Of a stretch of 64,000 nt of DNA, positions 46,661 through 54,620 are shown in pieces. The notes under the pieces were generated by a model. That model was not told where the DNA came from. It did not search any database and saw nothing but the letters and a program-made list of their open reading frames with translations. This stretch comes from G963663315 sp965214205. GTDB taxonomy: Bacteria; Pseudomonadota; Gammaproteobacteria; Arenicellales; Poriferihabitantaceae. Within the stretch, counting starts at the first letter, position 1. Each line of letters begins with the position of its first letter. The stretch is from assembly GCA_965214205.1 (NCBI GenBank), contig OZ243941.1:1550001-1614000 (forward strand), written 5' to 3'. A program made the position numbers and the translations under genes.

Positions 46661-48232
46661 ATGTCCGGTTTTCAGGACCCGCACTGGCAAAAAATCCTCA
46701 TCCTCGATTTCGGCGCGCAGTATACGCAGTTGATCGGCCGGTGCATCCGGGAACTCGGGGTCTATTGCGAGATTTTCCCGTATCATGCCGATGCAGAGGA
46801 AATCCGGCAATTCGCTCCCCAGGGCATCGTTCTGTCGGGCAGCCATGCCTCGGTTTATCAGGATTCCGATACCCGGATTCCCGACATCATATTCGAGTCG
46901 GGCTGGCCGATACTGGGCATCTGTTATGGTATGCAGACCCTGGTGAACCAACTCGGCGGTTCGGTGGAAATAGCAGACCACCATGAATATGGACAGGCCC
47001 TGGTCAATACCTGCAAATCCAGCCGATTGTGCGGGGGCGCCGAGCAGGAGCTGTCGGTCTGGATGAGCCACGGCGATCAGGTGACCCGGCTGCCGGACGG
47101 ATTCGAGGTCGTCGGCAGGACGGCCACCTGCCCCTTCGCCGTCATTGCGGATGAAACCAGAGGCTACTATGGCGTGCAGTTCCACCCCGAAGTTACCCAT
47201 ACCACCGAAGGCAAAGCGATGCTGTCCCGGTTTGTCCATCAAATCTGCGGCTGTGGTTCCGACTGGATTCCAGCCAACATTATCGAAAGCCAGTTGCAAT
47301 GGATTCGTGACCAGGTAGGGGATGACGAAGTGATTCTCGGGCTGTCAGGCGGGGTTGATTCCTCGGTGGTCGCCGCCTTGTTGAATACGGCGATTGGCGA
47401 CCAACTGACCTGCATATTCATAGATACCGGATTGCTCCGGCTCCATGAAGGTGATCAGGTGATGCAGACATTCGCCAGTTCGATGGGAGTCCGGGTGATC
47501 AGAGTGGACGCCGCTGACGAGTTTTTCGACCGGCTTGAGGGAGTGACTGATCCGGAGCGCAAGCGGAAGATCATCGGCAATCTGTTCGTGGAAATATTCC
47601 AGCGCGAAGCGAACCGGATCGGCAACGCCAAATGGCTGGCCCAGGGCACCATTTATCCGGATGTGATCGAATCCGCCGGTCACCGGCGCGGAGGCCAATC
47701 GGCGCAGGCGAAAGTCATCAAGTCTCACCACAATGTGGGTGGCCTGCCGGAAGACATGAATCTGAAATTGCTGGAGCCTCTGCGTGAACTGTTCAAGGAT
47801 GAGGTACGCAGGATCGGCGTGGAATTGGGGCTTCCGGATCAAATGATTAACCGTCATCCTTTCCCCGGTCCGGGGCTGGCTGTCAGGATATTGGGGGAGG
47901 TCAAGGAGCGATACGCCCAAATTCTGCGTCAGGCCGATGCGATTTTCCTGGATGAACTGCATAAAAACGACCTGTACGACAAAACCAGCCAGGCCTTTGC
48001 CGTATTTCTGCCCGTGAAATCAGTCGGTGTGGTTGGTGATAACCGGGCCTATGATTACGTCATCGCGCTTCGTGCCGTTGAAACCACCGACTTCATGACC
48101 GCGAACTGGGCGCATCTTCCTTACCCTGTGCTGGCAAAGGTTTCCAACAGAATCATCAACGAAGTGCGCGGCATCAGCCGGGTCACCTACGATATTTCAG
48201 GCAAGCCTCCGGCTACTATTGAGTGGGAATGA
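46661..48232 (+). CDS. guaA: GMP synthase (glutamine-hydrolysing)
   Basis: GuaA aminates XMP to GMP. The N-terminal class I amidotransferase domain has GICYGMQ with the nucleophile Cys and the GVQFHPEVTHT His/Glu. The ATP-pyrophosphatase domain has the P-loop LSGGVDSSV near residue 235, and the C-terminal dimerisation domain ends normally in ATIEWE. ATG 46661 is preferred to a TTG at 46643. The 3' end of guaA is a known insertion site for genomic islands, and the accessory region here begins within 10 bases of the stop. Confidence 0.97.
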   Translation: MSGFQDPHWQKILILDFGAQYTQLIGRCIRELGVYCEIFPYHADAEEIRQFAPQGIVLSGSHASVYQDSDTRIPDIIFESGWPILGICYGMQTLVNQLGGSVEIADHHEYGQALVNTCKSSRLCGGAEQELSVWMSHGDQVTRLPDGFEVVGRTATCPFAVIADETRGYYGVQFHPEVTHTTEGKAMLSRFVHQICGCGSDWIPANIIESQLQWIRDQVGDDEVILGLSGGVDSSVVAALLNTAIGDQLTCIFIDTGLLRLHEGDQVMQTFASSMGVRVIRVDAADEFFDRLEGVTDPERKRKIIGNLFVEIFQREANRIGNAKWLAQGTIYPDVIESAGHRRGGQSAQAKVIKSHHNVGGLPEDMNLKLLEPLRELFKDEVRRIGVELGLPDQMINRHPFPGPGLAVRILGEVKERYAQILRQADAIFLDELHKNDLYDKTSQAFAVFLPVKSVGVVGDNRAYDYVIALRAVETTDFMTANWAHLPYPVLAKVSNRIINEVRGISRVTYDISGKPPATIEWE

Positions 48233-48240
48233 TTTAATGT

Positions 48241-48396
48241 CTGGCGCTGGCTGGTCGCGACGCCACCCGGCTTCAAACCTCCGGGGCTTATGCAGCCAAT
48301 TTGCTTGGGCTCTCTACGCAAGTCCCCATGAAGGTCGTTTATTTAACGGATGGTCGCTCGCGGACTGTCCAGGTTGGCAAGCTCCAGATCATCCTG
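48241..48396 (+). pseudogene. Fragment of a DUF6088-family gene (duplicate of 52131-52284)
   Basis: Bases 48243-48396 match 52131-52284, inside the intact DUF6088 gene, with 4 mismatches in 154 positions by eye. The reading frame is open (GRDATRLQ then [17 protein letters not shown]) but has a stop just upstream, no start codon, and an unrelated ending. It begins directly after the guaA stop. It is a duplicated internal piece, not a gene. Confidence 0.85.
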
Positions 48397-48430
48397 GATG
48401 AACTGGCTGCGCGCCAGTGTTGGAAAAATT

Positions 48431-48473
48431 GTAATGGATATATAGACGAAAATGTATTAACCTAACAGGTAAG
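48431..48473 (+). repeat. Dispersed repeat R1, copy 1
   Basis: A stretch of about 43 bases beginning GTAATGGATATATA recurs at 56207-56249 with about four or five differences, mostly transitions. It lies between the DUF6088 fragment and the higB-like start. Confidence 0.75.
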
Positions 48474-48479
48474 TAAAAA

Positions 48480-48827
48480 TTGATTGATATCGGTTTTGCC
48501 AACAAGAAGCTGCAAAAGCAATTTAACGAAGAAAAGACGATGCTCAAGGTCTTCGGGCAGCAACGCGCAAAGCGAATCAAGGTGGTGATGACAGCATTGC
48601 GGGCAGCCCCAACCCTGGGCGTATTTGCGCCGCCCTACAGTCCACCACATCGGTGCCACGAACTGACGGGCAAGCGCAAGGGCACGTTCAGTCTGGATCT
48701 GGACGGCCCGTACCGATTGATCGTCCAGCCGCTAAACAACCCGCCCCCAAAGCGGCCGGAAGGTGGGCTGGATTGGCACCGTATTACCGCCATCAAGATA
48801 TTAGGTATTGAGGACACCCATGGATAA
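48480..48827 (+). CDS. higB: HigB/RelE-family toxin of a type II toxin-antitoxin pair
   Basis: The 115-residue basic protein starts at a TTG (MIDIGFANKKLQKQF). It has the HigB-like ending GPYRLIVQP with a hydrophobic strand after it. HigB toxins cleave mRNA on the ribosome. At about 115 residues it is longer than classic HigB (about 92) because of a Pro-rich insertion near residue 85. It overlaps the downstream antitoxin gene by 8 bases, the toxin-first order typical of higBA. Confidence 0.75.
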   Translation: MIDIGFANKKLQKQFNEEKTMLKVFGQQRAKRIKVVMTALRAAPTLGVFAPPYSPPHRCHELTGKRKGTFSLDLDGPYRLIVQPLNNPPPKRPEGGLDWHRITAIKILGIEDTHG

Positions 48828-49920
48828 CGCAGCTATCAACCACTATACACCTGACTACACGGTCACTCCCGGCGAGGCGCTGGACTACGAGCTCGAACTG
48901 CGAAACATGAGTCGGACCGAACTGGCCAAGCGCACGGGCTTAAGTGAAAAGCACATCATTACCATTCTCAAGGGCAAGGGTACGGTCATTATCACGCCTG
49001 AAACCGCTATCAAGCTGGAGCGTGCCTTGGGTATGCCAGTCGAGTACTGGCTCAATCTGGATGCCCACTACCAGGAGACCCGCGCGCGGTTGGCGGAAGA
49101 GGTTCAGCTGGAAAAAGACCTCGGCTGGCTCAAACGTATACCCGTCAACGCTATGGTAAAAATGGGATGGCTAAAAAAGCATAAGGACAAAAAGCAGCAG
49201 CTCGATGAAGTACTGCGCTTTTTCGGTATTGCCAGCGTGGAGCAATGGGACGATATCTGGCCCAACGTGGCCGTCGCCTACCGTCAGCACAACAAGCATG
49301 AAATCTTCCCGGAGGCGGTTTCTGCCTGGCTGCGCCAAGGCGAGCTGGAGGCTGCAAACATCGAGTGCCACCCGTATGACAAACCCGCATTTCGGCAGGC
49401 GCTGGATGATATCCGCTCCCTCACGGCCGAAACCGATCCCGCGCATTTCGTACCCGCCTTGCAGCAGCGTTGTGCCCAAGCCGGCGTCGCCGTGGTGTTT
49501 ATTCCCTGTCTGCCCAGGATCGGCGTCAGCGGGGCAACTCGCTGGGTTAGTTCTGGCAAGGCCATCATCCAGCTCAGCCTGCGCTACAAAACCAACGATC
49601 ACCTCTGGTTCACTTTCTTCCATGAAGCCGGGCATATCCTCCTACACGGCAAGAAGGAGCTGTTTATTGAAGGTACCAACGGTATGGATGGTGAGAAGGA
49701 AGAACAAGCCAATCTCTTCGCCGAGCACGAGCTGCTACCGAGAAAGGCCTTCAACAATCTTGTTGCACAAGCGCCGTTCAGTGAAGCGGTTATTTGCCAA
49801 TTTGCGCAGGAAGTGGGTATTGCTCCCGGAATTGTGGTGGGGCAATTGCAACACAAAAGACTGCTGCCACCGACGCATTGCAATGATTTGAAGGTCAGAT
49901 ATCAATGGAGTCACGAGTAG
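48820..49920 (+). CDS. higA: HigA-type XRE antitoxin fused to an ImmA/IrrE (M78) metallopeptidase domain
   Basis: The 366-residue protein has an N-terminal XRE helix-turn-helix (MSRTELAKRTGLSEKHI then TPETAIKLERALGMPVEYW) and a C-terminal zinc peptidase domain with FFHEAGHILLHG (HExxH) near residue 266 and a downstream EEQANLFAEH. GAGGA sits 5 bases before ATG 48820. It should repress its own operon and neutralise the upstream toxin. The peptidase domain might trigger release by cleavage (inference from ImmA proteins). Confidence 0.85.
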   Translation: MDNAAINHYTPDYTVTPGEALDYELELRNMSRTELAKRTGLSEKHIITILKGKGTVIITPETAIKLERALGMPVEYWLNLDAHYQETRARLAEEVQLEKDLGWLKRIPVNAMVKMGWLKKHKDKKQQLDEVLRFFGIASVEQWDDIWPNVAVAYRQHNKHEIFPEAVSAWLRQGELEAANIECHPYDKPAFRQALDDIRSLTAETDPAHFVPALQQRCAQAGVAVVFIPCLPRIGVSGATRWVSSGKAIIQLSLRYKTNDHLWFTFFHEAGHILLHGKKELFIEGTNGMDGEKEEQANLFAEHELLPRKAFNNLVAQAPFSEAVICQFAQEVGIAPGIVVGQLQHKRLLPPTHCNDLKVRYQWSHE

Positions 49921-50055
49921 TGGCCAATAGTGGGAACAGTCCTTCAAATCCCGTTCTCACAGTGCCGAGACCGGAATGGTCTTCAAGGTGGTCCGAGGTG
50001 AGGGATTCTGGAGATCGATACCAATACTTTTGAGTCGCAGGTTTAAAAGATAGCA

Positions 50056-51717
50056 TTGGCTTACATAATTCCCTCGGACATCTCACGTCTTGCCCTTTCC
50101 GGCGTTCATCGCTCGGAACTTGACACGCTATATGCATTAAAAACATCTCTTCCGAATGATTTTACGGTTTTCCACGGGGTTCACTGGTCACGGGAGTATG
50201 AGGCATGGACGCATTTTGGAGAAATAGATTTCGTCGTACTGAATCGGGCTGGAGAAGTCCTTTTTATAGAGCAGAAGAATGGAGGTCTGGAAGAAACAGA
50301 GCAGGGGCTCGTCAAGCGATATGGTACTGACGAAAAGAATGTCGCTCAACAGATTCACCGATCCATTGACAAGGTGCGGGAAAAATTCAACCGGCTGAAC
50401 GGCAAAACCCGAACCCTCGTCGTCGATTACCTAATTTACTGTCCTGACTATCAGGTCAAACAGGTCAATGCAGCCGGGCTCAATGCTGAGCGTATCGTAG
50501 ATGCCGCTGCAAAAGATGGTTTGTCAAAACGAATACAGACATTACTGGGTCCCGGCAAGGAAATGCGTGACGGTTGGTATGAACAGGTTGAGGATTTCTT
50601 TTATCAAACGTTTGACCTTGTACCCGATATACATACCCATATCGGCTCACAGGAAAAGCAGTTCGTGCGTCAAAGCGGGGGTCTGGCAGATATTCTGACC
50701 AATCTCGAGATGGAGCCATTCCGGCTCAAGATCTCAGGTGCGGCTGGAAGTGGCAAGAGTCTGTTCGCCAGGAGGTTCCTGGATCGTGAGGTATCCGCAA
50801 ACCGAAAAGTCTTGCTGATTTGTTATAACCGGCCGTTGGCTGATCGCATCAGGGAAAGCGTTGGCGATGCGGGAAAGGTCAGTACGTTTTACGGTTTTTG
50901 CGATGAATTCTTGCAATCTCTCGGACAGAAATTGGACTTCTCGTCGATGAAGACGGATCCGGGGTTCTGGCAGCGTGTACAGGAACAGGTGTTGGTCCAT
51001 GAAATTGGAGAGGAAAGTAAATATGACACGCTGATCGTCGATGAAGGTCAGGATTTTGAGCAGGAATGGTTTGAGCTTATCCAGATATTCCTTCGTGAAA
51101 GTGCGAACATTCTCTGGCTGGAGGATGGTGACCAGAATCTGCAGGACAAGCCGCCGGTATCGCTGGATGGGTTTGTTCGCTATAGCATCAAAATCAACTA
51201 CCGCTCTCCGGAGTCTATTACAAGATTTATCAAGGATACGCTGCCCATTCCGTTTGAGCAGGGTAATGACTTGCCGGGTCTGAGTGTCGCCGTTCACGGT
51301 TATATAGATGCTGATGATCAGCCAAAAATTGTAGGAAAGATCATTCAGCAGTTAATGCGCTATGGTTTTACACGTGCTGACATTGTAGTGATCACGTGTC
51401 GGGGCGCGCAGAGCTCCGTATTCAGTCAATGTGATCAGGTCGGTGGTGTGGGTCTGCGGCATTTCACCGGTGAGTACGATGAGGACGGACGTCAGGTTAT
51501 GACAGAGGGCCAACTGATGTTCGACAGCGTTTATCGATTCAAGGGGCAAGAGGCGCCCGCTGTGATTCTGGTGGATGTAGATCCGGATACAGAAGACTTG
51601 ACGCGCGATGAAAGAATACTGTTTTGCGGAATGACTCGAGCGACAGTCCGGCTTGAACTGGTAGTGAACAGTGAGAACGAATACAACAGCCGGTTCCTCA
51701 ACGAACACAAACAGTAA
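50056..51717 (+). CDS. NERD-domain nuclease fused to an SF1 (UvrD-like) helicase
   Basis: The 553-residue protein starts at a TTG. Residues about 15-150 resemble the NERD nuclease domain, with a PD-(D/E)xK signature GEIDFVV then FIEQKNGG. An SF1 helicase follows: Walker A SGAAGSGKS near residue 230, Walker B IVDEGQDF, the arginine-containing NYRSPESI and the final RDERILFCGMTRAT. The nuclease plus ATPase combination suits a single-gene anti-invader function, but this is inference from context. It stands alone, 135 bases after higA. Confidence 0.8.
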   Translation: MAYIIPSDISRLALSGVHRSELDTLYALKTSLPNDFTVFHGVHWSREYEAWTHFGEIDFVVLNRAGEVLFIEQKNGGLEETEQGLVKRYGTDEKNVAQQIHRSIDKVREKFNRLNGKTRTLVVDYLIYCPDYQVKQVNAAGLNAERIVDAAAKDGLSKRIQTLLGPGKEMRDGWYEQVEDFFYQTFDLVPDIHTHIGSQEKQFVRQSGGLADILTNLEMEPFRLKISGAAGSGKSLFARRFLDREVSANRKVLLICYNRPLADRIRESVGDAGKVSTFYGFCDEFLQSLGQKLDFSSMKTDPGFWQRVQEQVLVHEIGEESKYDTLIVDEGQDFEQEWFELIQIFLRESANILWLEDGDQNLQDKPPVSLDGFVRYSIKINYRSPESITRFIKDTLPIPFEQGNDLPGLSVAVHGYIDADDQPKIVGKIIQQLMRYGFTRADIVVITCRGAQSSVFSQCDQVGGVGLRHFTGEYDEDGRQVMTEGQLMFDSVYRFKGQEAPAVILVDVDPDTEDLTRDERILFCGMTRATVRLELVVNSENEYNSRFLNEHKQ

Positions 51718-51731
51718 CCTGGCAGGGAAGG

Positions 51732-51762
51732 AGAGAATAGTGGCCAGGCAAAACCTTCAATA
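51732..51762 (+). repeat. Dispersed repeat R2, copy 1
   Basis: About 31 bases (AGAGAATAGTGG to CTTCAATA) recur at 56249-56279 with two clear differences. Here the reading frame GTG-GCC-AGG at 51739 stops after seven codons, while at the second copy it continues for 25. Confidence 0.75.
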
Positions 51763-51854
51763 ACTATTGGTATCCGATGCTGGCGCGGCTCGCCGCCTGC
51801 GGCGCCAGATATCTATATACCTCCCACCAGGCTCTGGATCGTGCTTTATTTTTG

Positions 51855-51879
51855 AAGGAAAAAGATATACACTTTCCTT
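51855..51879 (+). promoter_or_regulatory. Operator candidate for the DUF6088 gene
   Basis: A perfect inverted repeat, AAGGAAA (51855-51861) and TTTCCTT (51873-51879), flanks the -10-like TATACA. It ends 9 bases before the ATG. AbiEi-type antitoxins repress their own promoter by binding inverted repeats there, so this is a plausible autoregulatory site. Confidence 0.5.
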
Positions 51880-51888
51880 TCAAAAGAT

Positions 51889-52512
51889 ATGGGCAAGCAC
51901 ATCGACAGTGCTGACAGCAAGATCCTCCGCCGGATACAGAGCCGCAAGCGGGGCTGGGTCTTTACGCCTGATAGTTTTACGGATCTCGGAACCCGCCGGG
52001 CTGTCGATCTTGCACTGATGCGGCATCGCGGCAGCGGCCTTATCCGCCAGTTGGCCCGAGGACTGTACGACTACCCGAAAATTGATTCCCGGTTAGGTCT
52101 GTTACAACCATCGACGGATGATATCGCAAGGGCGCTGGCAGGTCGCGACGCCACCCGGCTTCAACCCTCCGGGGCTTATGCAGCCAATTTGCTTGGGCTC
52201 TCTACGCAAGTCCCCATGAAGGTCGTTTATTTAACGGATGGTCGCTCGCGGACTGTCCAGGTTGGCAAGCGCCAGATCATTCTGAAGCACACGACTCCCC
52301 GTAATATGGCAACTGCGGGAAAGATCAGTGGGTTGGTGATCCATGCACTGCGCCACCTGAGCCGGAAGAACGTCGATCAGCAAGTTGTCACACAGCTCGA
52401 TCGTCGACTCGATGACGATGCACGCAAGCAACTGGTAAAGGATATTCGATATGCCCCGGCCTGGATCGCCGATATCTTTCGTTCACTGGCTAATCGGGAA
52501 AGCGAAGCATGA
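51889..52512 (+). CDS. DUF6088 (AbiEi-like) antitoxin
   Basis: The 207-residue protein resembles DUF6088: an N-terminal winged-helix-like part ([20 protein letters not shown]), the [14 protein letters not shown] block and the central [20 protein letters not shown]. Members normally sit upstream of, and overlap, an AbiEii nucleotidyltransferase toxin; here the stop overlaps an ATG (ATGA) that begins a truncated toxin gene. The 154-base internal stretch 52131-52284 is duplicated next to guaA. Confidence 0.8.
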
Positions 52513-52592
52513 AAGAGTTTATTGGGATGTCGGAAGAACGTCGCCGGCTTGTCTGCACGGAGACGGGCGCACAACTGAACCTTGTCAACTAA
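52509..52592 (+). pseudogene. Truncated AbiEii-family toxin (N-terminal 27 codons)
   Basis: The frame from ATG 52509 reads [16 protein letters not shown] and ends at a TAA after 27 codons. AbiEii nucleotidyltransferase toxins typically begin with this kind of helix and run to about 250-300 residues. None of the nucleotidyltransferase motifs follow in any frame, so the catalytic part has been deleted and the antitoxin is an orphan. Confidence 0.65.
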
Positions 52593-52625
52593 TGTTCCTT
52601 AATCATTATCTAATATGAACTGCCC

Positions 52626-52709
52626 CGGACTTTCGAAGTTTCTGACACAGAAGATGTTGTTTCTATTTGGGAGCAATGTGGCTTAGTTAGAAGTTGGAAT
52701 GACAGAGGT
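52626..52709 (+). pseudogene. Remnant of a YpeA-like GNAT acetyltransferase (28 codons)
   Basis: The frame reads RTFEVSDTEDVVSIWEQCGL then VRSWND, which matches the N-terminal block of YpeA-type acetyltransferases (EVITLWERCDLLRPWND in E. coli). There is no start codon and nothing of the acetyl-CoA binding part follows. It is a fossil fragment in the gap 52593-52755. Confidence 0.6.
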
Positions 52710-52734
52710 GGCAGCACCACCTCAATCAGTTTTT
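52705..52734 (+). terminator. Hairpin with T-run, possible terminator
   Basis: GAGGTGG (52705-52711) and CCACCTC (52717-52723) are perfect inverted repeats with a 5-base loop. Five T residues follow after 6 bases. It could end transcription of the DUF6088 unit. The distance to the T-run is longer than ideal. Confidence 0.35.
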
Positions 52735-52755
52735 ATCTTTGTCATACCAGGTACT

Positions 52756-53373
52756 TCAGTACCAGCGGGAAGGGCGTTCGAGCACATAGCCGCTGTGTGT
52801 CGTAATCTCGTTGGGTAAAAGGTTTTGTCGCAGTTTGTCCGCGCCAATGACGAAATGCCCACGAGCCGCTTTTTTGAGTTCCGCCGAACGTCGGGTGGGC
52901 GGGAATGCAATAATCAGCCGCTTGTTCGGGAAGCGGTTTCTGATTTGCCTGACCGGCGTGGTCAGGTCGCTGTCGCCCGACACGATGATGGCGGTGTCAT
53001 AGTGGTCATCGTAGGCATCGACCAGCAGCTGTGTGGCGATGTTGACATCGGTCATTTTTTCTTCGTGGCTGGTCCATGTGGCACCACAGCTTCGGCATTG
53101 CTGATCCTTTGGCAGATAGTGACCAAAGTGGCAGGTAATCTCTTCCTGTGTGGCCAGCGCGTCCAGCCACAGGGACTGACGTTTGGTGCTTTGGCCATTG
53201 GGTTGCTGGCGAATCCGGGCGGTAAAGTAGTGACAGTGCACGAACTGCTGTCCGGGCTTCAGGAAAGATCGAGTCATGGCTGCCAGATCCAGCCAGTAGT
53301 ACTGTCGCCAGCCTTTGGCACGCAGGCCAAAGTAGAAATTGAAGCCGTCGATATAGCTGATGACGCGGTTCAC
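52756..53373 (-). CDS. NYN/LabA-like PIN-fold RNase family protein with zinc-ribbon insertion
   Basis: NYN domains are PIN-like nucleases with a cluster of acidic residues. Seen are ISYIDGFNFYFGL with the first Asp, KMTDVNIATQLLVDAY, and IIVSGDSDLTTPVRQI, giving the acidic triad. A CRSC pair (KDQQCRSCGATW) in the middle could hold half of a zinc site. GTG 53373 gives 205 residues and the usual N-terminus; the frame is open to 53421. It lies just downstream of a helicase stub and may have replaced the rest of that operon. Confidence 0.8.
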   Translation of the reverse strand: MNRVISYIDGFNFYFGLRAKGWRQYYWLDLAAMTRSFLKPGQQFVHCHYFTARIRQQPNGQSTKRQSLWLDALATQEEITCHFGHYLPKDQQCRSCGATWTSHEEKMTDVNIATQLLVDAYDDHYDTAIIVSGDSDLTTPVRQIRNRFPNKRLIIAFPPTRRSAELKKAARGHFVIGADKLRQNLLPNEITTHSGYVLERPSRWY

Positions 53374-53576
53374 AATCCTTGCCCCTCGCGTGGTAACCCT
53401 TGACAACAGGAGGTTGTGCACCTATAGTCCCGCGCATTAACCCCACCGGGGATAGCATCCCCGGCCCGACGCCACCCTCGCGGTGGCGTCTCTATTTCTG
53501 CCCCGTCGGTGAGAGTATCGTCGGTCTGGATGCCGCGGATTTGGGCATCTTTCTTGATGTCTTCGAGTTTGAGCAT
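53370..53576 (-). pseudogene. N-terminal stub of a defence-type helicase gene
   Basis: From ATG 53576, 13 bases after the WYL regulator stop, the frame begins MLKLEDIKKDAQIRGI. This resembles the start of large DEAD/DEAH helicase-related proteins of defence systems (DrmD-like/DUF3883 type), which run to about 1,000 residues. After about 17 codons similarity ends and the frame runs through hairpin sequence to a stop at 53370. The rest of the gene appears deleted. Confidence 0.5.
53403..53490 (-). repeat. Cluster of three perfect hairpins between the NYN gene and the helicase stub
   Basis: Three inverted repeats occur in a row: ACAAC/GTTGT (53403-53417), CCGGGGAT/ATCCCCGG (53446-53464, 3-base loop) and GACGCCACC/GGTGGCGTC (53468-53490, 5-base loop). 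They fill the junction where the helicase reading frame loses similarity. No T-run follows in either direction. They might be a structured RNA, an element end or a recombination scar. Confidence 0.5.
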
Positions 53577-53589
53577 ATTGTTTCCCTGG

Positions 53590-54516
53590 TTACTCCTCTT
53601 CGTTCTTGTTGTAGCCCGGTGCAATGACGAGGTTCTCTACGCCATAGAGCGCTTGCCGGTTCTTCAGCCAAAGGTGGTACTCAGGGCCTATTAGGCTGTG
53701 ATCTTCCGAGCAGTCCACATTCCACCGGCGAAGTACGTAGCCCGCGACGGCGGCTCGAATATTAACATTCAACACGCCGTGTTCCATGGCGTAGTCGGTT
53801 TCTATGGTTTTCGGATGTTTGAGATTTGGGTGTGGCACGATTTCCAGTTCTACGATTCGATTCCACTGGATATCTGATTCGCGAGTTTCATGTTCTTTGA
53901 TCTTGCTGTCGACAATAATCGGGTCGGCGATACGGGTAATAACGAAATCCGAAAATCTCGATTGCCTACGGTCGTAAGCGCGGATATGCCAGCGTAGTCC
54001 GTTGTCGACCAGTACGAAAGGAACAACCTCGCGCGTGGTTCGCCCACTGCTCAGGGAGCGGTAGGTAATTCTTGTGGCTTTCTCTTGATGGATGGCACGG
54101 GTTAGAACGGACAGTGTCGAGAGCGAGGGTTTGTTCAACTGTGCAGGCATTTCGCACGCGATGAAACCCTTGTGAGTGCCAACGAAGTCATCACCGAATC
54201 CGTATGCAAGGGCTGCCAGCGCCTGGCTGGAGGAGTAGTCGAACAGCGGTTCAAAGGATTCGGACCGTGTGTACACCTTGGCCTTGGTGTCGTATTCCAG
54301 GTTATGCGGGGCGAGGTTCTTATATAAGGCGATGTCCCTGGTCGCCGCCGCTTCCTTGATGCCGAATCGGTTGACAAGGTCGTTTCGGCCGATGGTGCCC
54401 AGGAAACAGACTTTGAAATCAATATGGGACAGGCGCTCTTTCTGGGCTTGGCTGACATCCACCAGGCTGGGTTCGGGCATATTACCATCCGTTCTTGCTG
54501 CACTTGTGTTTCTCAT
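53590..54516 (-). CDS. WYL-domain transcription regulator (BrxR/CapW-like)
   Basis: The 308-residue protein has an N-terminal winged helix (RNDLVNRFGIKEAAATRDI), a WYL domain from about residue 140 (ATRITYRSLSSGRTTREVVPF, RWHIRAYDRRQSRFSDFVITRI) and a C-terminal extension. This architecture is that of BrxR/CapW repressors found at the front of BREX, CBASS and other defence operons. Downstream on the same strand is only a helicase stub, so the regulated operon is gone. Upstream, a 19-base palindrome and a divergent ARPP-1 gene suggest the regulator still controls that neighbour (inference). Confidence 0.8.
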   Translation of the reverse strand: MRNTSAARTDGNMPEPSLVDVSQAQKERLSHIDFKVCFLGTIGRNDLVNRFGIKEAAATRDIALYKNLAPHNLEYDTKAKVYTRSESFEPLFDYSSSQALAALAYGFGDDFVGTHKGFIACEMPAQLNKPSLSTLSVLTRAIHQEKATRITYRSLSSGRTTREVVPFVLVDNGLRWHIRAYDRRQSRFSDFVITRIADPIIVDSKIKEHETRESDIQWNRIVELEIVPHPNLKHPKTIETDYAMEHGVLNVNIRAAVAGYVLRRWNVDCSEDHSLIGPEYHLWLKNRQALYGVENLVIAPGYNKNEEE

Positions 54517-54549
54517 GGTTGCTTATGATATTAAAGAAATCATATCAGA

Positions 54550-54568
54550 GTCAATACAATATATTGAC
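54550..54568. promoter_or_regulatory. Operator candidate of the WYL regulator
   Basis: GTCAATA (54550-54556) and TATTGAC (54562-54568) form a perfect inverted repeat with a 5-base spacer, placed in the middle of the divergent promoter region. Each half contains a TTGAC-type -35 box, one for each direction, so a bound dimer would block both promoters. Confidence 0.6.
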
Positions 54569-54593
54569 ATCATCAATTTGATTATGATTAAAT
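54564..54593 (+). promoter_or_regulatory. Promoter of the ARPP-1 gene
   Basis: TTGACA (54564-54569) and TTAAAT (54588-54593) are spaced by 18 bases. The -35 box is a consensus hexamer overlapping the right half of the palindromic operator. Confidence 0.5.
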
Positions 54594-54620
54594 GGACCAG
54601 TCTAGTAAAGGAGGTGTGTA

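Noticed and set aside
48219..48401. Open frame of 60 codons after guaA
   Set aside because: It is the wrong frame of the duplicated DUF6088 fragment.
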